From NCBI GenBank assembly GCA_002314595.1, contig DCGP01000012.1, positions 231 to 45,157 of the forward strand: a stretch of DNA of 44,927 bases. The letters run 5' to 3'. Numbering within the stretch: position 1 is the first letter of the stretch; the number at the start of each line of letters is the position of its first letter. The DNA is from Clostridiales bacterium UBA1775. GTDB taxonomy: Bacteria > Bacillota > Clostridia > Monoglobales > Firm-18. The notes beneath the pieces are model-generated. The model was not told the DNA's origin, did not search any database, and saw nothing but the letters and a program-made list of their open reading frames with translations. Positions 6,276 to 13,455 of this stretch are shown here, in pieces. A program made the position numbers and the translations under genes.

Positions 6276-7429
6276 TTAAATTGAAAACATTATTTAAAAA
6301 TGCAAATATTGTTACACCAAATATATTAAAACACGGAAATGTAATTGTTGAAAATGAGTTTATTACGGATATTGTGGACAACAATATTTTGTTGGACGCT
6401 GATGAGGTTATAGATTGCCAAGGGAATTATCTTTGCCCGGGATTTGTTGACATACATAATCACGGAACTGTTATGGGAAGTTTTTATACATCAAATGCCG
6501 ATGAAATGGAAAAAGCTTCAATTTTTATGGCAAAACACGGAACAACGGCTGTGTTGCCCACATCTCTTTCCTCGTCATACGAAGATATTATGTCGTTTTT
6601 AAAAACCATAGTAAACCTTAAAGGCAAAAATAAAGGTAGTAAAATACTTGGGGCACATATTGAGTCTAATTATTTCAATCCAAAATTTGTAGGTGCACAA
6701 AATCCGGAATTTATATACTCTCCAAAGGAAAAGGAATATATGTCATTTTACGACACAGGGGTTGTGAAAAGGGTTGACGCATCCCCTGAAATTGACGGAG
6801 TGTTAGATATGGCACGCAACCTTTCAAAAAGAGGGGTTACTATGTCTATTGCTCATTCCGGAGCCGACTATCAAGATGTTTTAAGGGCAATAGATGCAGG
6901 ATTTACACATATTACTCATATATTTAATGCAATTTCTTTCCTTTCAAATTGCTATTTCTATCCGAAAATCGGAGCGTCAGAAGCAGCACTTTTGCAGGAC
7001 GAAATAACTGTTGAAGCAATTTGCGACGGAAAGCATATACCACCTGAACTAATTAGGCTTATGCACAAGGTTAAGGGACCGGAGAAAATTCATGCAATAA
7101 CAGACGCTATAATGGCAGGTGCTCCCGGTGGACATAATAAGCTTTGGGGATGCGATATTTTGGTTGAAGACGGTGTGGGAATGCTTCCGGATAAATCAGC
7201 ATTTTATGGTTCTGTAACAACAAATGATGTAGAGCTTCGTGTTTTGGTGAACAAGGCAAACCTTAGTCTTTGCGAAGCTGTTAAAATGTTGACTCTTACC
7301 CCTGCAAAGGTTATTGGCGAAAAAAATATCGGTGCAATAGCACCGGGCTATTATGCCGATATAAATATTCTTGATAAGGACTTAAATGTTATTTATACTA
7401 TGATTAACGGTAAAAAATTTGAAATATAA
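6272..7429 (+). CDS. nagA: N-acetylglucosamine-6-phosphate deacetylase
   Basis: 385 residues, the usual family length. It is an amidohydrolase-superfamily TIM barrel that removes acetate from GlcNAc-6-phosphate in the cytoplasm, giving glucosamine-6-phosphate. Visible motifs are the metal-site entrance LCPGFVDIHNHG, the Glu of GAHIESNYFNP (in place of the common HIEGPF), the His residues of SIAHSGA and THIFNAIS, and the catalytic Asp of AITDAIMAGAPGG. A C-terminal GAIAPGYYADINILD beta-sandwich strand closes the fold. GTG at 6272 is used because AAAGGAAAG lies about 8 bases upstream; a TTG nine bases further is an alternative. No nagB, nagE or nag regulator is adjacent, so it may serve cell-wall recycling or sugars imported from elsewhere. 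The acyltransferase gene follows after 13 bases, suggesting an operon. Confidence 0.92.
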   Translation: MIKLKTLFKNANIVTPNILKHGNVIVENEFITDIVDNNILLDADEVIDCQGNYLCPGFVDIHNHGTVMGSFYTSNADEMEKASIFMAKHGTTAVLPTSLSSSYEDIMSFLKTIVNLKGKNKGSKILGAHIESNYFNPKFVGAQNPEFIYSPKEKEYMSFYDTGVVKRVDASPEIDGVLDMARNLSKRGVTMSIAHSGADYQDVLRAIDAGFTHITHIFNAISFLSNCYFYPKIGASEAALLQDEITVEAICDGKHIPPELIRLMHKVKGPEKIHAITDAIMAGAPGGHNKLWGCDILVEDGVGMLPDKSAFYGSVTTNDVELRVLVNKANLSLCEAVKMLTLTPAKVIGEKNIGAIAPGYYADINILDKDLNVIYTMINGKKFEI

Positions 7430-7442
7430 TCGGAGAATTAAA

Positions 7443-8543
7443 ATGAATGAAAGAAAGAATTATTTGGACAACATAAGATGGATAACCTTGGCTGTGGTTA
7501 TTTTGTACCATATATTTTATTTGTTTAATTCAAGTGGAGTGATTTCAAATTTAGGAGTAACCGGCATAAAGCAATTAGATAGCGTATGTGTGTTTGTATA
7601 TCCTTGGATTATGTGCTTGTTGTTTGTTGTTTCGGGAGTTTCTGCAAAATATGCCTTAAAATTAAAATCAAACAAGGAGTTTTTAAAGGATAGGACAAAA
7701 AGAATTTTGATACCAAGCATAGCAGGAATATTTGCATACGGATGGATAACAGGGCTAATTACAAATTATTATGGAAATATTTTTGGCCGGTCAGCAAATA
7801 CAGTTCCCGGTGTTGTAAAATATATAATCTTGTCCTTTGTTGGTACGGGGATACTATGGTATGCACAGACATTATTTATATTTTCACTTCTTTTGGTTTT
7901 AATAAGAAGGATTGATAAAAATGAAAAATTAGACAAATTATTCAGTAAAATAAACCTGCCTGTTTTATTTTTACTTTGTATATTGGTTTGGGGTTCTTCT
8001 CATATACTAAATATGCCGGTGGTAACGGTTTTTAGGTTTGGAATATATACACTTATGTTTTTATTTGGGTACTATATTTTTTCTAACGAAAATATCATTG
8101 GGAAATTAGAAAAAATCGCTATGCCACTTGGAATAATTACTTTGATTATGGGCTTGGTATTTACCTTTGTAATGTATGGCAGTAATTTTGGCTCAGATGA
8201 ATTTTTGACTAACATTTTTACAAATGTATATTTGTGGTTTGTTATTTTATCTGCATTTGCAATTGGAAAGAGGTTTTTAAATTTTAGCAATAAATTTACA
8301 GATTATATGAATAAAAACAACTTTGCATTCTATGTTTTGCATTACACGGTTGAAATAACAATTGCCTTTGCCTTGGCAGAGTATGTAAGGCTTGATAATT
8401 TCATATTAAACTATTTATTGGTATTGGTGGGAACAATAGCAGTTCTTCCTTTGTTAACAGAGGGCATTAAAAGAATTCCTGTAATCAATACTTTAATATT
8501 AGGTTCAGAACCAAAAAATAATTATTTAGGGGGTAAATTATGA
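7443..8543 (+). CDS. Membrane acyltransferase, acyltransferase-3 family
   Basis: 366 residues from ATG 7443 (CGGAGAA just upstream); the longest frame starts at 7419 inside nagA. The start RKNYLDNIRWITLAVVILYHIFY is the hallmark N-terminus of acyltransferase-3 (OafA/NolL type) membrane proteins, with the conserved His in the first membrane helix and an Arg in the NIRW element. About ten hydrophobic helices follow, with HYTVEI in the last third. These enzymes usually move acetyl or other acyl groups onto sugars or peptides at the membrane; the substrate is not deducible. Its last four bases (ATGA) overlap the start of the lipase-like gene, so the two are translationally coupled. Confidence 0.82.
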   Translation: MNERKNYLDNIRWITLAVVILYHIFYLFNSSGVISNLGVTGIKQLDSVCVFVYPWIMCLLFVVSGVSAKYALKLKSNKEFLKDRTKRILIPSIAGIFAYGWITGLITNYYGNIFGRSANTVPGVVKYIILSFVGTGILWYAQTLFIFSLLLVLIRRIDKNEKLDKLFSKINLPVLFLLCILVWGSSHILNMPVVTVFRFGIYTLMFLFGYYIFSNENIIGKLEKIAMPLGIITLIMGLVFTFVMYGSNFGSDEFLTNIFTNVYLWFVILSAFAIGKRFLNFSNKFTDYMNKNNFAFYVLHYTVEITIAFALAEYVRLDNFILNYLLVLVGTIAVLPLLTEGIKRIPVINTLILGSEPKNNYLGGKL

Positions 8544-9940
8544 AGAAGATAATTTGTTGTATTATGGTTTTGTGTATGCTGGTGCCGTTAATGGCATTTG
8601 CTGATGACAATGCACCAATTATTTATTACAAAAATGGGAAAAATGATTATATAGAATGTGAGCATAATTTGGATTATTATGTGCAGAATATAGATTCAAG
8701 CACATACTCAAAGGGCTTGGCTTATATGCTTATGGGGTTGTCTTGGTCTGCATATAACAATGTTGATGAAAATAATGCTCAAAACACTCCAATTTATAAA
8801 TCTTTTCAATCGTTTGGTATGCAAGACATAAAGATGAATAATTACTACGAGGACCCGTTAGATGAAAATTATGGCGAAGATAACTGTGCATACACAATCG
8901 GTTATAGGGAAATGGATAACGGTAAAAACTTAGTTGCAGTTGTAATAAGAGGTTCATTTGGTGAAATAACAGAATCTTCCGACTGGAACAGTAATTTTAA
9001 TTGTATTCTAACAGGTTTGGGCAATCACAAAGGCTTTGAAGATGCTGCATCAAAGGTTACAAGTGGTATTTTTGAGTATTTGGAAAGTAACAATTTAACA
9101 GACTGTGTTTATGTTGTTACAGGGCATAGTCGTGGAGCAGCAGTGGCTAACCTGGCATCAACATTATTATTGGAAAAAGGAATTAACAAGAAATCTGTTT
9201 ATAATTACAATTTTGCTTGTCCTGATACAACGACTAACAGAAAAACTTATTCAAACATATTTAATATTTGTAATTATGCAGACTTGGTAACCCAAGTACC
9301 TCGTGATATAAAACAATTTGTTGATATTTTGGAAGAAGTTTCATTTTATACAGAAATACCTGACGACGAAAGCATGCCAACTGATGTGTTGGAAGCAGCA
9401 GTTTCAAATAAATGGTATAAAAACGGTCAAACATTATGGTTTAACCAAGGCATTATAAAGGAAACATATAACGATAATGTTTTGTTGAAGTTTAAACAAA
9501 TTGAAGAATTGATATATAATGACTCTCATTCTCAATCAAAATATTTAGATTACCTTAAACAATTACCTGAAATAGGTACATATTCCGTAGAGGGTGATAT
9601 TGTTGTAGAGGTTAACGGCAAGCGTATTTTGTCAGACCAACCACCTGTTATTGTTGATGACCGTACATTAGTGCCACTTCGTGCTATATTTGAAGCAATG
9701 AATGCAGAGGTTGATTGGAATAATCTAACCAAAACAGTAACAAGCACAAAGGACGATGTTGTAATAAGCCTCACTATTGGCAGTAAGGAGTTAATTAAAA
9801 ACGGTACTATAATTGAACTTGATGTATCGCCACAGATAATAAACAGCAGGACGATGGTTCCTGTTCGTGCTATTGCTGAATCATTTGGAGCAGTAGTTGA
9901 TTGGGACGAAGTAAATCAAGCAGTTATTGTTACTGAATAA
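8540..9940 (+). CDS. Secreted lipase-3-like hydrolase with C-terminal stalk domain
   Basis: 466 residues with a clear signal peptide (MKKIICCIMVLCMLVPLMAFA, cleavage near AFA-DD). The middle part is a class-3 lipase fold: VAVVIRGSFG oxyanion region and GHSRGAA nucleophile elbow with Ser197, then FACPDTTT and NICNYADLVTQVP, whose Asp is a likely triad member. From about residue 350 there are two copper amine oxidase N-terminal-like strands (RTLVPLRAIFEAMNAEVDW and RTMVPVRAIAESFGAVVDW) that form a stalk/attachment domain. The protein is therefore probably exported and held at the cell surface. It overlaps the acyltransferase by four bases, so the pair may act on the same acylated envelope or host substrate. 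The exact substrate is unknown. Confidence 0.85.
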   Translation: MKKIICCIMVLCMLVPLMAFADDNAPIIYYKNGKNDYIECEHNLDYYVQNIDSSTYSKGLAYMLMGLSWSAYNNVDENNAQNTPIYKSFQSFGMQDIKMNNYYEDPLDENYGEDNCAYTIGYREMDNGKNLVAVVIRGSFGEITESSDWNSNFNCILTGLGNHKGFEDAASKVTSGIFEYLESNNLTDCVYVVTGHSRGAAVANLASTLLLEKGINKKSVYNYNFACPDTTTNRKTYSNIFNICNYADLVTQVPRDIKQFVDILEEVSFYTEIPDDESMPTDVLEAAVSNKWYKNGQTLWFNQGIIKETYNDNVLLKFKQIEELIYNDSHSQSKYLDYLKQLPEIGTYSVEGDIVVEVNGKRILSDQPPVIVDDRTLVPLRAIFEAMNAEVDWNNLTKTVTSTKDDVVISLTIGSKELIKNGTIIELDVSPQIINSRTMVPVRAIAESFGAVVDWDEVNQAVIVTE

Positions 9941-9967
9941 TAAATATTTTTTAAGGAGAAGTGCTTT

Positions 9968-10079
9968 TTGATTAAGCATAACACAATGGATATTGTAGCG
10001 TAGCCGAGAGGTTGCGTATACAATTTAATCAACCTCCCGGTGATTTATTATTAGATAAAACACGGTTTAGGAGGAAAAA
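9968..10079 (+). promoter_or_regulatory. Structured leader of the GNAT-yjdF pair; candidate yjdF riboswitch
   Basis: A weak promoter is possible (TTGATT 9968-9973, 17 bases, TATTGT 9991-9996). Two exclusive hairpins can form: ATTGTA (9992-9997) with TACAAT (10019-10024), or CCG-A-GAGGTTG (10004-10014) with CAACCTC-C-CGG (10030-10040). CCGGTG (10037-10042) could also pair with CACGG just before the AGGAGG site at 10072. The operon contains yjdF, and yjdF genes are commonly preceded by the azaaromatic-sensing yjdF riboswitch. I infer the identity from context and from the switch-like folding; I could not match the consensus base by base. Confidence 0.45.
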
Positions 10080-10706
10080 ATGAAAAAGAATAATATAATA
10101 ATTCGTTTGGAACAAGAGAACGAATATCGCAAGGTTGAAAACTTAGTTAGGGAAAGCTTTTGGAATGTGTACAGACCGGGCTGTTTAGAACACCATGTTC
10201 TTCATTGTTTGAGAAATGACCCGGATTTTATGTCAGAGCTTGACTTCGTTATGATAAAGGACGGAGAAATAATAGGACAAAACATATTTATGAAGGCTAA
10301 CATCAAGGCTGACGATGGTAGGGATATTCCGATAATGACTATGGGGCCTATATGTATTGCACCTAAATTTAAAAGGCAAGGCTATGGCAAAATGTTGCTG
10401 GATTTTTCCCTTGAAAAAGCAAAGAAATTAGGCTGTGGGGCAATATGCTTTGAGGGGAATATAGACTTTTACGGTAAAAGTGGATTTGATTATGCAAGTA
10501 AGTTTGGCATTCGTTATCACGGACTTCCGGAGGGGGAAGATGCTTCCTTCTTTTTGTGCAAGGAACTAATTGATGGCTATCTTGACGGTGTAGAGGGCGA
10601 ATATTCAACGCCAAAAGGCTATTTTGTAAAGGAGGAGGAAGCAGAGAAATTTGACAAAGGTTTTCCACCAAAGGAAAAGCTAAGGCTTCCGGAACAAATA
10701 TTTTAA
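10080..10706 (+). CDS. GNAT-family N-acetyltransferase
   Basis: 208 residues with AGGAGG seven bases before the ATG. The first ~140 residues follow the GNAT fold: IIRLEQENEYRKVENLVRESFWN, then ICIAPKFKRQGYGKMLLDFSLEKA, the acetyl-CoA pyrophosphate-binding motif A (Q/RxxGxG/A), then FEGNIDFYGKSGFDYA. The family is the one often annotated as YhbS-like predicted N-acetyltransferase. The C-terminal 60 residues (CKELIDGYLDGVEGEYS) are the usual extension. The substrate is unknown. The gene is directly followed by yjdF (one base between them) and sits behind a structured leader, so detoxification of a small nitrogen-containing compound by acetylation is a reasonable inference. Confidence 0.85.
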   Translation: MKKNNIIIRLEQENEYRKVENLVRESFWNVYRPGCLEHHVLHCLRNDPDFMSELDFVMIKDGEIIGQNIFMKANIKADDGRDIPIMTMGPICIAPKFKRQGYGKMLLDFSLEKAKKLGCGAICFEGNIDFYGKSGFDYASKFGIRYHGLPEGEDASFFLCKELIDGYLDGVEGEYSTPKGYFVKEEEAEKFDKGFPPKEKLRLPEQIF

Positions 10707-10707
10707 T

Positions 10708-11124
10708 ATGAATTACGTATCGGCAAAATTAACAGTTTATTTTGAGGACCCTTTTTATGTCGGAGTTTTTGAACGGGTTGAAAATAATAAATTGTCAGTT
10801 GCTAAAATAGTATTTGGTGCAGAACCAAAGGATTATGAGGTGTGGGAATTTATTTTAAGCAATTATTACAGGCTTAGTTTTAGCCCACATATTGCTGTGG
10901 CAACAAAACCTGAAATTTCAAACCCTAAAAGACGACTTAGAGTGGTGCGAAGGCAATGCCAAGATAGTGGAATTGGTACAAAATCACAGCAAGCATTACA
11001 AAAACAAAGGGAAGAAAATAAACTGAAACGAAAGGTAATCACCAAAGATATGAAGGAAGTCGAAAAACAAAGACTGTTTGAGTTAAGGCAACAAAAGAAA
11101 AAAGAAAAGCATAAAGGCAGATAA
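10708..11124 (+). CDS. yjdF: YjdF family protein (DUF2992)
   Basis: 138 residues. It has the YjdF layout: an N-terminal beta-rich part (AKLTVYFEDPFYVGVFERVENNKLSVAKIVFGAEPKDYEV split by short turns) and a very basic C-terminal tail with NPKRRLRVVRRQ, GIGTKSQQALQKQREE and the KKKEKHKGR ending. Family length is about 135-140. The biochemical role is unknown; in other Firmicutes it is controlled by a riboswitch that binds diverse azaaromatic compounds and is thought to help cope with them. It has no good ribosome-binding site of its own and starts one base after the GNAT stop, so it is probably translated by coupling. Confidence 0.88.
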   Translation: MNYVSAKLTVYFEDPFYVGVFERVENNKLSVAKIVFGAEPKDYEVWEFILSNYYRLSFSPHIAVATKPEISNPKRRLRVVRRQCQDSGIGTKSQQALQKQREENKLKRKVITKDMKEVEKQRLFELRQQKKKEKHKGR

Positions 11125-11138
11125 ATTACTAATACAAG

Positions 11139-11172
11139 AATACATCGTGAAATTTTCACGGTGTATTTTTTT
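11139..11172 (+). terminator. Intrinsic terminator of the GNAT-yjdF unit
   Basis: AATACATCGTGAA (11139-11151) pairs with TTCACGGTGTATT (11155-11167), with one wobble, followed by T residues to 11172. Confidence 0.85.
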
Positions 11173-11264
11173 GAAGTTTTGTTGTCAAAACATTGATGTT
11201 TGATTTTATCAAGATTGATTGTATATGTCGTTAATATAGCTTTTCTTTTTTAACTAATTTGTAA

Positions 11265-11293
11265 TTGTATTATTAAAAATCTTATGGTATAAT
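11265..11293 (+). promoter_or_regulatory. Sigma-A promoter of the MATE-NRPS operon
   Basis: TTGTAT (11265-11270), 17 bases, TATAAT (11288-11293) with a TG at the extended -10. The start would fall near 11300, with AGGAGG-type site GGGAGG just before the ATG at 11325. Confidence 0.75.
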
Positions 11294-11324
11294 CAATTTA
11301 TAATATTATTATGGGAGGAAAAAT

Positions 11325-13004
11325 ATGGAGAACACGTTAAATATTGGGTTAAAAAATCGTAATTACAACAATATCAAAAGCAAGTTTATAGCCTTTTTAC
11401 TTCCGGCATTGGCAACAGAGTTAGGGGCTGCCCTAAATGAATTTGTAGATGGTATTTTAGTTGCAAATCTAATAGATTTACAAGCACTTAGTGTGGTGAA
11501 TTTAGGTAGCAGTATTTATTATTTATACATTACAATTAACTTTTTACTTGGTGGTGGAGGCGCTACAATTTACTCTGTCCTTTTAGGCAAACACGACAAG
11601 GAAAGTGCAGACAAAATCTTTTCGGCTTCTATAATTACTTCGGTAATTGTAAGCTTGTCAATTATGATTTTGGGCCTTATTTTCTTGCGACCTATTGCTG
11701 ATTTTATAGCAGGGGAGTCAGGGCTTAACGACCAATTATTTAAATACTTACGATATATGTTTATGGTTGCACCACCGTTTATAGTAACAATGACTTACAT
11801 ATTCTTCTTGCCAACCTGTGGCCACCCTATACTTACTACGACAATAAATTTAACTGCAAATACTATCAACTTGTGTCTTGATTATGTTTACATCAAAATT
11901 TTCGGTATGGGTGTTGAAGCTGCTGCACTTGCAACATTTACAGGCTTCTTAGTAGGATTTTTGATTTTGCTTGGCTTCCATTTATGGGGCAAAAATATGC
12001 CAAGGCTAACATTTAATTTTAAAATAATAAAAAGTTTAAAGGAAATTTGCTCAACAGGTCTTTCTTCATCTTCAACATTTATCGGGCTTACAGCAAGGAT
12101 TGCAATATGCAACCTAATTGCAGCTAAATATGCAGGGCAAAACGGAATTATAGCATTTACAATTTGTATGCAGTTATACGCTATTGCCTATGTATTCTTT
12201 GGTGGGGTTATTGACACACTAACTCCGTTTATGGGTGTTTTCCATGGAGGAAGGGATAAAAACGGCATATATTATACTATAAAATTATCTGCTAAATTAT
12301 CAACAATAATGGTAGTGATAATTGTTGCAATTTTTGAAATAGTACCACAGATGTTTTTAGGACTGTATTCCGTAACAGATGCAAATGCAATAAATGTAGT
12401 TATTCCTGCAATTCGGATAGTATCACTTGTGATGCTTTTGTGTTGGACATATTCAGCATTTAGTAAAATGACATTGGTTATAGGAATGAAGGTATACTCA
12501 TTTGTAATAAGCATTGTAGATGGCTTTGTGTTTATTTTGCCATGTTCGCTTATTTTGTGTCCGTTCTTTGGCATTTATGGTATGTGGTGGTCATTTGTAA
12601 TTTCTTCATTTTTGATGATAATCGGCGTAGTAATAACAAACTTAATTGTACTTTCCAAAAGGAAGGACAAGTACGAAAGCGTATTGTTAGTGCCTAAAAA
12701 TGACGATATTTTAATAGATGTTTCCATAAATGATGAAGCAACAATTCCGTCAATTAGTAGTGATAACAGAATATTAGAGATTGTTAAGGCGATGTTTGAT
12801 TATGTAAAAAATGTAAATATGGACGTACTTGTTCAAACCAACAAGGACGAGCTTTATGTAGATTTCAGAACTATTGACCAACCATATAAAACAAATGAAG
12901 AAAACAAGCTTGTTGGCTTTGATAAAATGTATGATATGGCTAAGGAAGTTAAGTATGATTACGCCTTGGGTATGAATTGCACAAGGGTAATATTGGACAA
13001 ATAA
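11325..13004 (+). CDS. MATE-family efflux transporter with C-terminal ATPase-like extension
   Basis: 559 residues. Residues about 1-450 are a 12-helix MATE transporter: FLLPALATELGAALNEFVDGILVANL, GGGGATIYSVLLGKHD and ICMQLYAIAYVFFGGVIDTLTPFMG are typical. Such proteins export cationic or peptide-like compounds in exchange for Na+ or H+. The last ~100 residues (from about 455) are soluble: SSDNRILEIVKAMFDYVKNVNMDVLVQ, then FDKMYDMAKEVKYDYALGMNCTRVIL. This resembles the end of a GHKL/anti-sigma-type ATPase domain (RsbW-like), but the N-box and glycine-rich lid are not clear, so it may be degenerate or only regulatory. A standard MATE stops near 450 residues. It is the first gene of a four-gene operon ending in an NRPS, so the exported product is likely the NRPS metabolite. 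Confidence 0.88.
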   Translation: MENTLNIGLKNRNYNNIKSKFIAFLLPALATELGAALNEFVDGILVANLIDLQALSVVNLGSSIYYLYITINFLLGGGGATIYSVLLGKHDKESADKIFSASIITSVIVSLSIMILGLIFLRPIADFIAGESGLNDQLFKYLRYMFMVAPPFIVTMTYIFFLPTCGHPILTTTINLTANTINLCLDYVYIKIFGMGVEAAALATFTGFLVGFLILLGFHLWGKNMPRLTFNFKIIKSLKEICSTGLSSSSTFIGLTARIAICNLIAAKYAGQNGIIAFTICMQLYAIAYVFFGGVIDTLTPFMGVFHGGRDKNGIYYTIKLSAKLSTIMVVIIVAIFEIVPQMFLGLYSVTDANAINVVIPAIRIVSLVMLLCWTYSAFSKMTLVIGMKVYSFVISIVDGFVFILPCSLILCPFFGIYGMWWSFVISSFLMIIGVVITNLIVLSKRKDKYESVLLVPKNDDILIDVSINDEATIPSISSDNRILEIVKAMFDYVKNVNMDVLVQTNKDELYVDFRTIDQPYKTNEENKLVGFDKMYDMAKEVKYDYALGMNCTRVILDK

Positions 13005-13017
13005 ATTGGAGGACAGT

Positions 13018-13434
13018 ATGAAGATTTATTTAGCATCACCGTTTTTTAATGACAGGGAAATTGATTTTTTGTCAAGGGCAGAAAAGATTTTAAGACAGCG
13101 TGGGCTTGAAGTATATTCACCAAGAGAGCACGAAAACAGAGAGGAAAAATATACCCAGGGCTGGGCAGAAAATGTGTTTAAAATGGACATAACTGCAATC
13201 CAAAATGCAGACATTACGGTTGCTATGTATGACGGCAATTACAGTGATTCAGGCACTGCTTGGGAATGTGGCTATACCTACGGACTTAACAAACCACTTA
13301 TTGCAGTGCATATAGGCAAAAAGGCAAACCTTATGATTTTCAGAAGCGCAAGGGCAAACATCTCAATAGACGAGCTTGCAACCTACGACTTTGAAAGCCT
13401 GCCAACAAAGGAATATGTTGGGGATATGATATAA
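13018..13434 (+). CDS. Nucleoside 2-deoxyribosyltransferase-like protein
   Basis: 138 residues from ATG 13018, 5 bases after GGAGG at 13008-13012. MKIYLASPFFNDREIDFL is the conserved N-terminus of the family, and DSGTAWECGYTYGLNKPLIAV holds the catalytic Glu in its usual context. NADITVAMYDGNYSDSGTA supplies the substrate-binding Asp residues. These enzymes break or exchange N-glycosidic bonds of 2'-deoxynucleosides; relatives act on nucleotides, and the fold is shared with DNPH1 and TIR-like hydrolases. The gene lies 13 bases behind the MATE gene and 21 bases before the esterase, so it is inside the biosynthetic operon. Its role there is unclear: salvage passenger or supplier of a modified nucleoside or sugar. 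Confidence 0.85.
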   Translation: MKIYLASPFFNDREIDFLSRAEKILRQRGLEVYSPREHENREEKYTQGWAENVFKMDITAIQNADITVAMYDGNYSDSGTAWECGYTYGLNKPLIAVHIGKKANLMIFRSARANISIDELATYDFESLPTKEYVGDMI

Positions 13435-13455
13435 AATGGGGAAAGAGGGGAGTAA

